DNA of 10,768 nt, taken from NCBI GenBank assembly GCA_021805725.1, contig JAJZEH010000050.1, forward strand, positions 1 through 10,768, in the 5' to 3' direction. Shown here in pieces: positions 1-5,420 of this stretch; position 1 is the first letter of the stretch; each line of letters starts with the position of its first letter. The stretch is from Pseudomonadota bacterium (GTDB lineage: Bacteria; Pseudomonadota; Gammaproteobacteria; Burkholderiales; Ferrovaceae). A model generated the notes under the pieces. The model ran no database searches. It saw only the letters and a list, made by a program, of their open reading frames with translations, and had not been told where the DNA came from. Both the position numbers and the translations under genes were made by a program.

Positions 1-84
1 GATCAACACACTCCAAGGAATGTCAGTTTCGTTGGGGTAGACATATCCGACGTAGGGTGCGGCTTGTGCCATGGTGCCTATCAT
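1..84 (-). CDS. Probable NrfD/PsrC-type membrane subunit, N-terminus only
   Basis: Only the first 28 codons are in the window; the gene runs off the left edge. NrfD/PsrC proteins are polytopic quinone-interacting subunits that pair with four-cluster ferredoxins, and the gene directly upstream encodes such a ferredoxin. The visible peptide ends in ETDIPWSVLI, which resembles the stretch before the first membrane helix of NrfD-like proteins as I recall them, but 28 residues are too few to prove the family. I chose the ATG at 84 over the in-frame ATG at 72. An AAGGAGG ribosome site at 93-99 lies 8 bases before the first and 20 before the second. The ATG begins one base after the ferredoxin stop codon, so translation is probably coupled. 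Family call is mainly from context. Confidence 0.6.
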   Translation of the reverse strand, partial: MIGTMAQAAPYVGYVYPNETDIPWSVLI

Positions 85-939
85 TTAACAAACCTCCTTA
101 TCGATGCCCACATAAAACACGTTGGGTGCATTGCCCGTTTCGGGCTTGAGCACGGAAACGCGGTTATTGCGCAGAAATGCGCTGATCGGGCTTTGCGGAT
201 CATTGCGATCGCCAAAAACGCGTGCTTCCACGGGACACACTTCCACGCAGGCAGGCTGCAACCCCTTGGTGATGCGGTGATAGCACCAGGTGCATTTGTC
301 CGTCACACCCATCACATGATTGAATTCACGCACGCCGTAAGGGCATGCTTGCACGCAATACTGGCAACCGATGCAATAGGAGTGGTCGATCAACACCACG
401 CCGTCCTTGGTTTGATAAGTCGCCCCGGTGGGGCAGACCTGAACACAGGCGGGATGGGTACAGTGATTGCACAGTTTGGGGACAAAAAAGGCCTTCTCGA
501 CCTTGGCATCCTTATAACGATTATCGAAGCGGAACTCTTTCTCGGAACCTGAGGCGGCAATGTTCTGTGCATCGCTTTGGCTATCCACATGGGCTCGCTC
601 GTCGCCTTCGAGATAGACATATCGCTCAACCCAGGTTCGGAAATGATGTGCATCCTGTGTCACGCCATTTTCTGCCTTGCAAGCCTCAACACATCGCAGA
701 CAGCCGATGCATCGGGTGGCGTCCACACCAAAGGCCCACTTATGCTTGTTCCAGTCATAATCAGGAATTTTGGGGGCGGCTGCAGCAGCGGTTTCAGCGC
801 TTTGCGCCCTGGCAACCAGGTTTCCTGATCCCACCCAGGTGCCTGCGCAGGCGGTACCAATGCCCAACATGCGCAGGAAGAAATTGCGTCGCACCAGGTT
901 GCTGCCCTTGACTTCGATTTTCTTGTCTTCTTGGGTCAT
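85..939 (-). CDS. Tat-exported four-cluster [4Fe-4S] ferredoxin, NrfC/PsrB/DmsB type
   Basis: This 284-residue protein is the electron-relay subunit of a membrane redox complex, passing electrons between an NrfD-like quinone subunit and a periplasmic partner. Sixteen cysteines form four cluster motifs: C77-C80-C83-C87, C157-C160-C165-C169, C189-C192-C195-C199 and C216-C219-C231-C235. The last has the long CX2CX11CX3C spacing typical of the NrfC/PsrB/DmsB family. The N-terminus carries a twin-arginine signal (RRNFFLRM, arginines 17-18, then a hydrophobic stretch to about residue 36), so the protein is probably exported folded and sits on the periplasmic face. I used the ATG at 939, with GAGAG five bases upstream. 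An in-frame GTG at 951 would add four residues but has no ribosome site. The cytochrome gene ends 24 bases upstream and the NrfD-like gene starts one base past the stop: one operon. The oxidoreductase it serves cannot be told from here. Confidence 0.92.
   Translation of the reverse strand: MTQEDKKIEVKGSNLVRRNFFLRMLGIGTACAGTWVGSGNLVARAQSAETAAAAAPKIPDYDWNKHKWAFGVDATRCIGCLRCVEACKAENGVTQDAHHFRTWVERYVYLEGDERAHVDSQSDAQNIAASGSEKEFRFDNRYKDAKVEKAFFVPKLCNHCTHPACVQVCPTGATYQTKDGVVLIDHSYCIGCQYCVQACPYGVREFNHVMGVTDKCTWCYHRITKGLQPACVEVCPVEARVFGDRNDPQSPISAFLRNNRVSVLKPETGNAPNVFYVGIDKEVC
93..99 (-). promoter_or_regulatory. Ribosome binding site of the NrfD-like gene, inside the ferredoxin gene
   Basis: On the minus strand this reads AAGGAGG, a near-perfect Shine-Dalgarno sequence 8 bases before the ATG at 84. 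It sits inside the last codons of the ferredoxin gene and forces the C-terminal residues Lys-Glu-Val-Cys. It decides the start of the downstream gene in favour of position 84. Confidence 0.8.
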
Positions 940-944
940 TTTTT

Positions 945-968
945 CTCTCACTGGATCACTGAATCACT
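945..968 (-). repeat. Three tandem 8-base repeats at the cytochrome/ferredoxin junction
   Basis: On the minus strand this is AGTGATTC, AGTGATCC, AGTGAGAG in direct succession. The first copy contains the cytochrome stop codon. The diverged third copy provides the GAGAG ribosome site of the ferredoxin gene. The repeat therefore spans the whole functional junction between the two genes. It is too short and diverged to be called a hypermutable microsatellite. Confidence 0.8.
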
Positions 969-2022
969 TGCAACTTGTACTGGCGTAATACGCGGTCAGT
1001 TGCGCCACGTCGTCAGCACTCAAGGTTTTGGCAATACTGGTCATGACGGGATGGTTGCGCGTACCGTCTTGAAATGACTTAAGCGTGTCTGACAGGTAAT
1101 CGGGATTCTGTCCCGCGAGGCTGGGCCAAGCCGGGCTGGGACTGACGCCATTGGCCCCATGGCAAAGGGCACAACTGGCCGCCTTTGACTTTCCTAACAG
1201 GGCGATTGCCCGATCTGCACCAGCGGTCTTGCAACTGGCCTGGGAAAAATAAGCAGCCACGTTGTTGATGTCGGCATCACTCAACCCCGCGGCCATGCCG
1301 CTCATCATGGCATTGGTGCGCATCCCCGATTTGAAAGCCTGGAGGGCGTTGATCAGGTACCCTGCATGCTGGCCCGCAAGATTTGGCCAGGCTGGATTGA
1401 CACTGGCCCCCGCGGCCCCGTGACAGGCTGCGCAGGTGGCTGCCAGAACTTTTCCGGCAGCAGCATTACCCTGCGGTGCCTTCGCCAGACTGGCAAAGTT
1501 GATCTTGGGAGAATGGGGATCGTGGCAGGCGGTACATTGCTCCGTACCCGCGTGCGCGGCCAATACAACCTGGCGCTGCGCAGCAGGCCGACCCGGCATG
1601 GCCTCATGGCACTGGATGCATTTGGTGCGATCCTTGGGCAGCGGCAGTTTGCCGCCAGTCGGACCCTCTGCGACGGGCGCTTTGGAGCCCAACGCGATGC
1701 GTTCGTCCACACTGAGGGGCGCCTGCGCTGTCGAGGGGTGCTGCCCTACCGGACCGTGGCAAACCTCGCATTTGACATGTTTGCCGATAACTGGTTGATT
1801 ATGTTTGCTTTCTAACCAGGAATCATATTGTTTGGCATGACAGGTTTTACAGTACTCGTTGCCACGAAAACGCGGCACATCACTGGCAATTTCGGCTACT
1901 GAATCGCCGCGGTAGTGGCCGTAGGCATAGTATGACTTGTCCGTGAAATAGTGCTTTGCCGTCAAGGCTGCCGTTGCAAGAACAACCACGAGCAGCAACA
2001 GGCGTGCGATGTGCTTTGGCAT
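964..2022 (-). CDS. Hexaheme cytochrome c: four multiheme-type sites plus two c4-like domains
   Basis: This 352-residue protein has six CXXCH heme sites, at residues 58-62, 85-89, 135-139, 163-167, 197-201 and 284-288. The N-terminal hydrophobic segment (about 7-21) is either a Sec signal or a membrane anchor; the hemes would lie in the periplasm. Residues 55-170 resemble multiheme electron carriers, with closely packed sites and free histidines (for example H74 and H170) that could be distal ligands. Residues about 183-264 and 268-352 are two homologous class I cytochrome domains like cytochrome c4/c553. Each has an AWPxLAGQ segment after the heme and a candidate methionine ligand (M240 or M243; M327). 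It heads the operon followed by a four-cluster ferredoxin and a probable NrfD-like subunit, so it probably exchanges electrons with that complex. Each c4-like domain ends in a non-heme Cys-Lys (C264, C351), which is odd. Exact partner and direction of electron flow are unknown. Confidence 0.9.
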   Translation of the reverse strand: MPKHIARLLLLVVVLATAALTAKHYFTDKSYYAYGHYRGDSVAEIASDVPRFRGNEYCKTCHAKQYDSWLESKHNQPVIGKHVKCEVCHGPVGQHPSTAQAPLSVDERIALGSKAPVAEGPTGGKLPLPKDRTKCIQCHEAMPGRPAAQRQVVLAAHAGTEQCTACHDPHSPKINFASLAKAPQGNAAAGKVLAATCAACHGAAGASVNPAWPNLAGQHAGYLINALQAFKSGMRTNAMMSGMAAGLSDADINNVAAYFSQASCKTAGADRAIALLGKSKAASCALCHGANGVSPSPAWPSLAGQNPDYLSDTLKSFQDGTRNHPVMTSIAKTLSADDVAQLTAYYASTSCK

Positions 2023-2150
2023 ACTCTCTTCCCTCTTTGAGCTTTCGAATAGAGAGAGACTAGGCCGGATTTGTGGTGATTACATTGATAATTCGCAATT
2101 CTTGAGTTGATGTTTGGCAACGGAAACAGGATCCGCCGTCGTTTCGTGTT
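2023..2150. other. Spacer between the flavoenzyme gene and the cytochrome operon
   Basis: This 128-base gap is the longest non-coding stretch in the window. It follows the stop of the disulfide reductase gene and precedes the cytochrome gene on the same strand. It contains the FNR-like box and possible -10 described separately, and a 5' leader rich in CT and then AG runs. I see no strong terminator hairpin with a T run, so read-through from the upstream gene is possible. Confidence 0.6.
2057..2098 (-). promoter_or_regulatory. Candidate FNR/Anr-type promoter of the cytochrome-ferredoxin operon
   Basis: At 2085-2098 the minus strand reads TTGCG-AATT-ATCAA, matching 8 of 10 defined bases of the FNR/Anr consensus TTGAT-N4-ATCAA. 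Twenty-two bases further downstream, at 2057-2062, is TAGTCT, which keeps the three most conserved bases of a -10 element. That spacing is what a class II FNR-dependent promoter needs, with the box centred at -41.5 if transcription starts near 2050. No convincing -35 hexamer is present, which suits an activator-dependent promoter. The match is imperfect and the call is an inference. Confidence 0.4.
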
Positions 2151-3566
2151 TCAGGCGGCGCTTTGCAACACGCCCAGACGCAGTCTTTGGGCGGAAGCAT
2201 CACGCAACGCCGTGCGCAACCCCTCCTCCACCACGGGATGGTAGAACGGTAATTTCAGCATATCCTCGACCGTCGTGTTCCATTGCAGGGCCCAGGCCAT
2301 CAAGTGCCCCAAATGCTCTGCATCAGGGCCGATCATCTCGGCGCCCAGAAATTTGCCGCTGTTGCGATCGGCATAGACATGCAGCAATCCTTGATGGCGC
2401 AACATCACCCGACTGCGTCCCTGGTCTTCAAATGAGACAGCGCCGACCACAATGCTGGCCTTGTCGAGGTCTGCCCAGCGTGAGCCCACCGTGGCGATCT
2501 GGGGGTCCGAAAAGACAACGCCTAGAGGAGCCCGACGCAACCCTTGCCTCACGAGCGGGTAGGAAGCTGCATTCTCACCAGCAATGCGCCCCTCGTCTGC
2601 GGCCTCATGCAGCAAGGGTACGTCGTGGTTGGCGTCTCCTGCGATGAAAACCGGACTGTTGCCACATTGCAGGGTGTACCGATCGAAGACGGGCACGCCG
2701 TTGGGTTGCATGGCGAGGCCCAGGTGCTCCAGACCCAGACCGGTTACATTGGGGGCACGACCCGCCGCTGCGATCACGGCATCCACCTCGGCGCGTTGTG
2801 ACACACCCTGACCATCCTGCCACTCCAGAATGACGCCATCGTTGTGGCGGCGTGCACCCGTCAGCCGTGCTCCCTCATCGAAAACCAGCTCTTTGCCAAA
2901 AACCTGAACGGCATAGTCTTTCAAAGCCGGGTCGGTGAGTGGCCCAACGGCACCGCCGCGCCCAAACAGGTACACCTGGACTCCCAGGCGATGCAGTGCT
3001 TGCCCCAATTCCAGGCCGATGACGCCGGTACCGAAAACCGCCACGGAGCGTGGCAAGTCATCCCAGTCAAAAACGTCGTCGTTGACAATGACGCGATCAC
3101 CCAAACCCTGCAGCAGCGGCGGAATCACCGGAGACGAGCCGGTGGCAATCACGGCCTTTGCAAAACGGATGCGCGTATTGCCATCCACTTCCAGGGTATG
3201 TTGATCCACGAAACGCGCCTGGCCCACAATGCGCTGCGCCTGTGGGATGGCGGCCACGCCATCCAGCACGAAGCCTACAAAACGATCCCGCTCCCGTTTG
3301 ACGCGGTCCATCACGGCGCGACCGTCCACCCGAACCCGACCCTCCAGGCGGATGCCGAATGCTTCCCAGCGCGCCACACCATGAACGGCCTCTGCGGCTG
3401 CAATCAAAAGCTTGCTGGGCATGCAGCCCACCCGGGCACAGGTCGTACCGTAAACGCCGCGCTCGATCAGCACGGCTTCCTCCCCTGCGGCCACAAGGGC
3501 TCGGTAGGCCGCGAGTCCCGCAGTACCCGCGCCGATGACCACATTGCTTGTTGAGATCTCGTTCAT
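2151..3566 (-). CDS. FAD-dependent disulfide reductase, dihydrolipoamide dehydrogenase family
   Basis: This 471-residue protein belongs to the class I pyridine nucleotide-disulfide oxidoreductases. It has the N-terminal FAD-binding GAGTAG (about 12-17) and the redox pair C43-ARVG-C48. It also has ATG at about 141-143, NAD(P)-binding GTGVIG (179-184), the second FAD motif IAGDAN, and the C-terminal catalytic H443 with E447 in FYHPVVEE. Overall it matches the long-form family usually annotated dihydrolipoyl dehydrogenase, with LHEAADEGRIAGENAA as a recognisable block. No pyruvate or 2-oxoglutarate dehydrogenase genes are near, so a role as their E3 component is unlikely. It lies 27 bases after the peroxiredoxin-glutaredoxin gene, suggesting it supplies reducing equivalents to that system. 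After the second strand of the NAD(P) fold it has Gly202-Arg203, where NAD-specific relatives carry Glu, hinting at NADPH use. Substrate (lipoamide, glutathione disulfide or other) is unproven. Confidence 0.85.
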   Translation of the reverse strand: MNEISTSNVVIGAGTAGLAAYRALVAAGEEAVLIERGVYGTTCARVGCMPSKLLIAAAEAVHGVARWEAFGIRLEGRVRVDGRAVMDRVKRERDRFVGFVLDGVAAIPQAQRIVGQARFVDQHTLEVDGNTRIRFAKAVIATGSSPVIPPLLQGLGDRVIVNDDVFDWDDLPRSVAVFGTGVIGLELGQALHRLGVQVYLFGRGGAVGPLTDPALKDYAVQVFGKELVFDEGARLTGARRHNDGVILEWQDGQGVSQRAEVDAVIAAAGRAPNVTGLGLEHLGLAMQPNGVPVFDRYTLQCGNSPVFIAGDANHDVPLLHEAADEGRIAGENAASYPLVRQGLRRAPLGVVFSDPQIATVGSRWADLDKASIVVGAVSFEDQGRSRVMLRHQGLLHVYADRNSGKFLGAEMIGPDAEHLGHLMAWALQWNTTVEDMLKLPFYHPVVEEGLRTALRDASAQRLRLGVLQSAA

Positions 3567-3593
3567 GATGGCTCTCGCATTGGGTTTATGGGA

Positions 3594-4343
3594 CTAGGCG
3601 GCCTGGGCAGTCCGCGCCGCAACCCAGGCTTCCAGGTCGTCGGCGCCACCGATGTGCTCGCCATTGACAAATACCTGGGGAACGGTGCCCTGCCCCGTAA
3701 TGGCACCGACGACGCGCGTGCGCGTGGTGGGTGGCAAGGCAATCTCTGCGTAGGCATAACCTTGTGCCGAGAGCAGCGCCTTGGCTCGAGCACAATGGGG
3801 ACAGCCTTCGCGCGTCAGAATGGCCACCTGATCGGGTATTTTGGCGTTGGGGTTGATGTAAGCCAGAAGGGTATCGGCATCAGAAACCTCGAAGGGGTCT
3901 CCTGGCTGGTTGGGTTCGATGAACTGCTTCACCACAATGCCATCCCTGACCAGCATGGAATAGCGCCAGGAGCGCGGACCGAATCCCAGATCCTGCTTGT
4001 CCACCAGCATGTTCATCCCGGCTGTAAAGGTGCCGTTGCCATCAGGAATCATGGTGATGTTGTGGGCTTCCTGATCCTTGGCCCACTCATTCATAACAAA
4101 AGTATCATTCACTGAAATGCACAGGATGCGATCAGATCCGTTTGCAAAAAATGCCGGCGCCAGTTCGTTATAGCGGGGGAGATGGGTGGACGAACAGGTA
4201 GGGGTAAAGGCTCCGGGCAGTGAGAACACAGCAACGGTCTGCCCCTTGAACAGTTCACGAGTGGTCAGGTCCTTCCATGCGTTGTTTTCACGTATGTGAA
4301 AAGTGACATCGGGGACTGCTTTGCCTTCATGATTTTCAAACAT
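3594..4343 (-). CDS. Peroxiredoxin-glutaredoxin fusion peroxidase
   Basis: This 249-residue fusion reduces H2O2 and alkyl peroxides with glutathione as donor. Residues 1-165 form a Prx5-type peroxiredoxin: the motif PGAFTPTC places the peroxidatic cysteine at C50, with T47 nearby and the supporting arginine in GPRSWRYSM (R124/R127). Residues 170-249 form a glutaredoxin with the CPHC active site (181-184), the cis-proline TVP motif (220-222) and the glutathione-binding GGADD segment (232-236). Length and order agree with the Haemophilus influenzae and Neisseria hybrid enzymes (about 240-245 residues). I chose the ATG at 4343 because a GGAG at 4350-4353 lies six bases before it; the in-frame ATG four codons upstream has no ribosome site. 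It is divergent from oxyR and followed by a disulfide reductase gene, making an OxyR-controlled two-gene operon likely. The CPHC centre differs from the more common CPYC/CPFC. Confidence 0.95.
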   Translation of the reverse strand: MFENHEGKAVPDVTFHIRENNAWKDLTTRELFKGQTVAVFSLPGAFTPTCSSTHLPRYNELAPAFFANGSDRILCISVNDTFVMNEWAKDQEAHNITMIPDGNGTFTAGMNMLVDKQDLGFGPRSWRYSMLVRDGIVVKQFIEPNQPGDPFEVSDADTLLAYINPNAKIPDQVAILTREGCPHCARAKALLSAQGYAYAEIALPPTTRTRVVGAITGQGTVPQVFVNGEHIGGADDLEAWVAARTAQAA

Positions 4344-4349
4344 GGCTAA

Positions 4350-4353
4350 CTCC
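4350..4353 (-). promoter_or_regulatory. Ribosome binding site deciding the prx-grx start
   Basis: GGAG on the minus strand, six bases before the ATG at 4343. It overlaps the codons after the upstream in-frame ATG at 4355, which itself has only a CGCCACCCA stretch before it. The shorter protein is therefore preferred. Confidence 0.7.
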
Positions 4354-4372
4354 ATTGGGTGGCGATGGAGAC

Positions 4373-4401
4373 AGTCTACGCTGCCCCATAAATAAGTCTA
4401 A
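4373..4401 (-). promoter_or_regulatory. Candidate OxyR-dependent promoter of prx-grx
   Basis: The minus strand holds TAGACT (4378-4373) as a possible -10, with a poor -35 (TTAGAC, 4401-4396) 17 bases upstream. A weak -35 directly next to the OxyR-like element is what an activator-dependent promoter would show. No better hexamer pair is visible in the spacer for this direction. Confidence 0.4.
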
Positions 4402-4437
4402 TTGATTGTTATTAATTTCATGATATACAATAGCTAT
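4401..4437. promoter_or_regulatory. Candidate OxyR operator between oxyR and prx-grx
   Basis: Read on the minus strand, four tetramers occur with exact 7-base gaps: ATAG (4437-4434), ATAT (4426-4423), TTAA (4415-4412) and CAAT (4404-4401). This fits the published OxyR layout ATAG-N7-CTAT-N7-ATAG-N7-CTAT at 12 of 16 bases, over 37 bases. The element lies just upstream of a possible prx-grx -10 (TAGACT, 4378-4373), centred near -53 if transcription starts about 4366, a normal place for OxyR activation. It also covers the proposed oxyR promoter, which fits autorepression. Layout and context are good; individual half-sites are degenerate. Confidence 0.5.
4402..4431 (+). promoter_or_regulatory. 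Candidate sigma-70 promoter of oxyR
   Basis: A -35 like TTGATT (4402-4407) is followed by TATACA (4424-4429, 16-base spacer) or the overlapping TACAAT (4426-4431, 18-base spacer). The start codon is about 30 bases downstream. It lies within the proposed OxyR operator, so binding there would block oxyR transcription. Confidence 0.5.
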
Positions 4438-4460
4438 CAGTTGCGGTTCTGGAGATTTCA

Positions 4461-5420
4461 ATGAATATCAATGAATTGCGATACATCGTTGCAGTAGCAC
4501 ACGCCAGGAATTTTCGTCGTGCCGCCGAAAAATGCTTCGTCAGCCAGCCCGCACTGTCCACTGCGGTTCTGAAATTGGAGGAGGAACTGGGCGTGCGCCT
4601 GTTCGAGCGTTCGCGTGCAGAAGTCAGTGTCACGGCGGTAGGTCTCTTGATCGTGGAAAAGGCGGCGCAAGTGCTGGAAGAAGTAGAACAGATCAAACTT
4701 CTGGCGCGTCAGGGCAAAAACCCGCTGGTGGGCCCGCTCAAACTGGGCACCATCCATACGGTAGGTCCTTACCTCCTGCCCGACCTGATTGCACAATTGC
4801 ACCGCAGTGCGCCTGAAATGCCGCTGATTGTAGAAGAAAACACCACCGTCAACCTTGAGGGACAACTGCGTAACGGCGCAATCGACATCGCGCTCATTGC
4901 CCTGCCATTTTCCTCACCGGGCATCCTCACGACACCACTTTATGCCGAGCATTTCGAGGTGGTGGTCCCAAAAGGACACCGCTGGTCTGGACGCACCTCG
5001 ATCAGCTCGGCAGAACTGGGCGAGGAACAGGTGTTGATATTGCCTTCCGTGCACTGCTTCAGCACACAGGTGGTGGAAACCTGCCCCGAACTGGGTGCCA
5101 GGCATGCTCTGATCCAGCAGGGCAACAGCCTTGAGACGCTGCGCAACATGGTGGCCTCCGGCATGGGTATTACCGTGCTTCCGGCCAGCGCCAACAGCCC
5201 CAAGTATCGCAGCGCTCTGCTGGACGTCATCCCCTTCAAGGCACCACGTCCGGTCCGGACCATCGGCATGGCATGGCGCAAAAGCTTTGCCCGGCCCGAA
5301 GTGCTGGAAGTCATTCGTGCCAGCGTGGCGCGCCTGAAACTGCGTGGTATCACGACTACACCCGCTGCTGGCGCTAATGATGCTTTACCGAAGGCTTCAT
5401 CAGATACACCAGGGGAATGA
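4461..5420 (+). CDS. oxyR: OxyR, peroxide-sensing LysR-type regulator
   Basis: This 319-residue protein has an N-terminal winged helix-turn-helix (residues about 1-60, containing VSQPALSTAVLKLEEELG) and a LysR-type sensor domain. The redox pair falls at C199 (in HCF) and C208, the same numbers and eight-residue spacing as in E. coli OxyR. H198, T100 and T129, positions implicated in peroxide binding, are also present. SLETLRNMV(A)SG(M)GIT is the usual OxyR signature after the second cysteine. These features mark a redox-active OxyR rather than a generic LysR protein. GGAG at 4451-4454 lies six bases before the ATG. It is divergent from prx-grx, its likely target. The last 28 or so residues (from LKLRGITTT) extend beyond the common family end and are Ala/Ser/Thr/Pro-rich. 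The final 47 bases overlap the end of the convergent emrB-like gene. Confidence 0.95.
   Translation: MNINELRYIVAVAHARNFRRAAEKCFVSQPALSTAVLKLEEELGVRLFERSRAEVSVTAVGLLIVEKAAQVLEEVEQIKLLARQGKNPLVGPLKLGTIHTVGPYLLPDLIAQLHRSAPEMPLIVEENTTVNLEGQLRNGAIDIALIALPFSSPGILTTPLYAEHFEVVVPKGHRWSGRTSISSAELGEEQVLILPSVHCFSTQVVETCPELGARHALIQQGNSLETLRNMVASGMGITVLPASANSPKYRSALLDVIPFKAPRPVRTIGMAWRKSFARPEVLEVIRASVARLKLRGITTTPAAGANDALPKASSDTPGE

Noticed and set aside
940..951. In-frame GTG start at 951 for the ferredoxin
   Set aside because: No ribosome site precedes it, while the ATG at 939 has GAGAG at good spacing.
2123..2152. GAAACA/TGTTTC inverted repeat after the disulfide reductase stop, as a terminator
   Set aside because: Six-base AT-leaning stem with an 18-base loop and no T run; not a credible intrinsic terminator.
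2844..3554. 236-codon open frame on the plus strand opposite the disulfide reductase gene
   Set aside because: It is fully antisense to a well-supported gene, has no recognisable domain and no ribosome site; it reflects high GC codon bias.
2151..3566. Assignment of the flavoenzyme as the E3 subunit of pyruvate dehydrogenase (lpdA)
   Set aside because: No E1 or E2 genes are nearby, there is no lipoyl domain, and it sits in a peroxide-defence operon; a symbol would overstate what is known.
4344..4355. In-frame ATG at 4355 for the Prx-Grx fusion
   Set aside because: No Shine-Dalgarno before it; the GGAG that follows it serves the ATG at 4343.
4402..4415. TTGAT-TGTT-ATTAA, a 9/10 match to an FNR/Anr box in the oxyR spacer
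   Set aside because: It lies entirely within the better-explained OxyR-like element in an AT-rich stretch, and short AT-rich dyads arise easily there. It stays as a weak alternative only.
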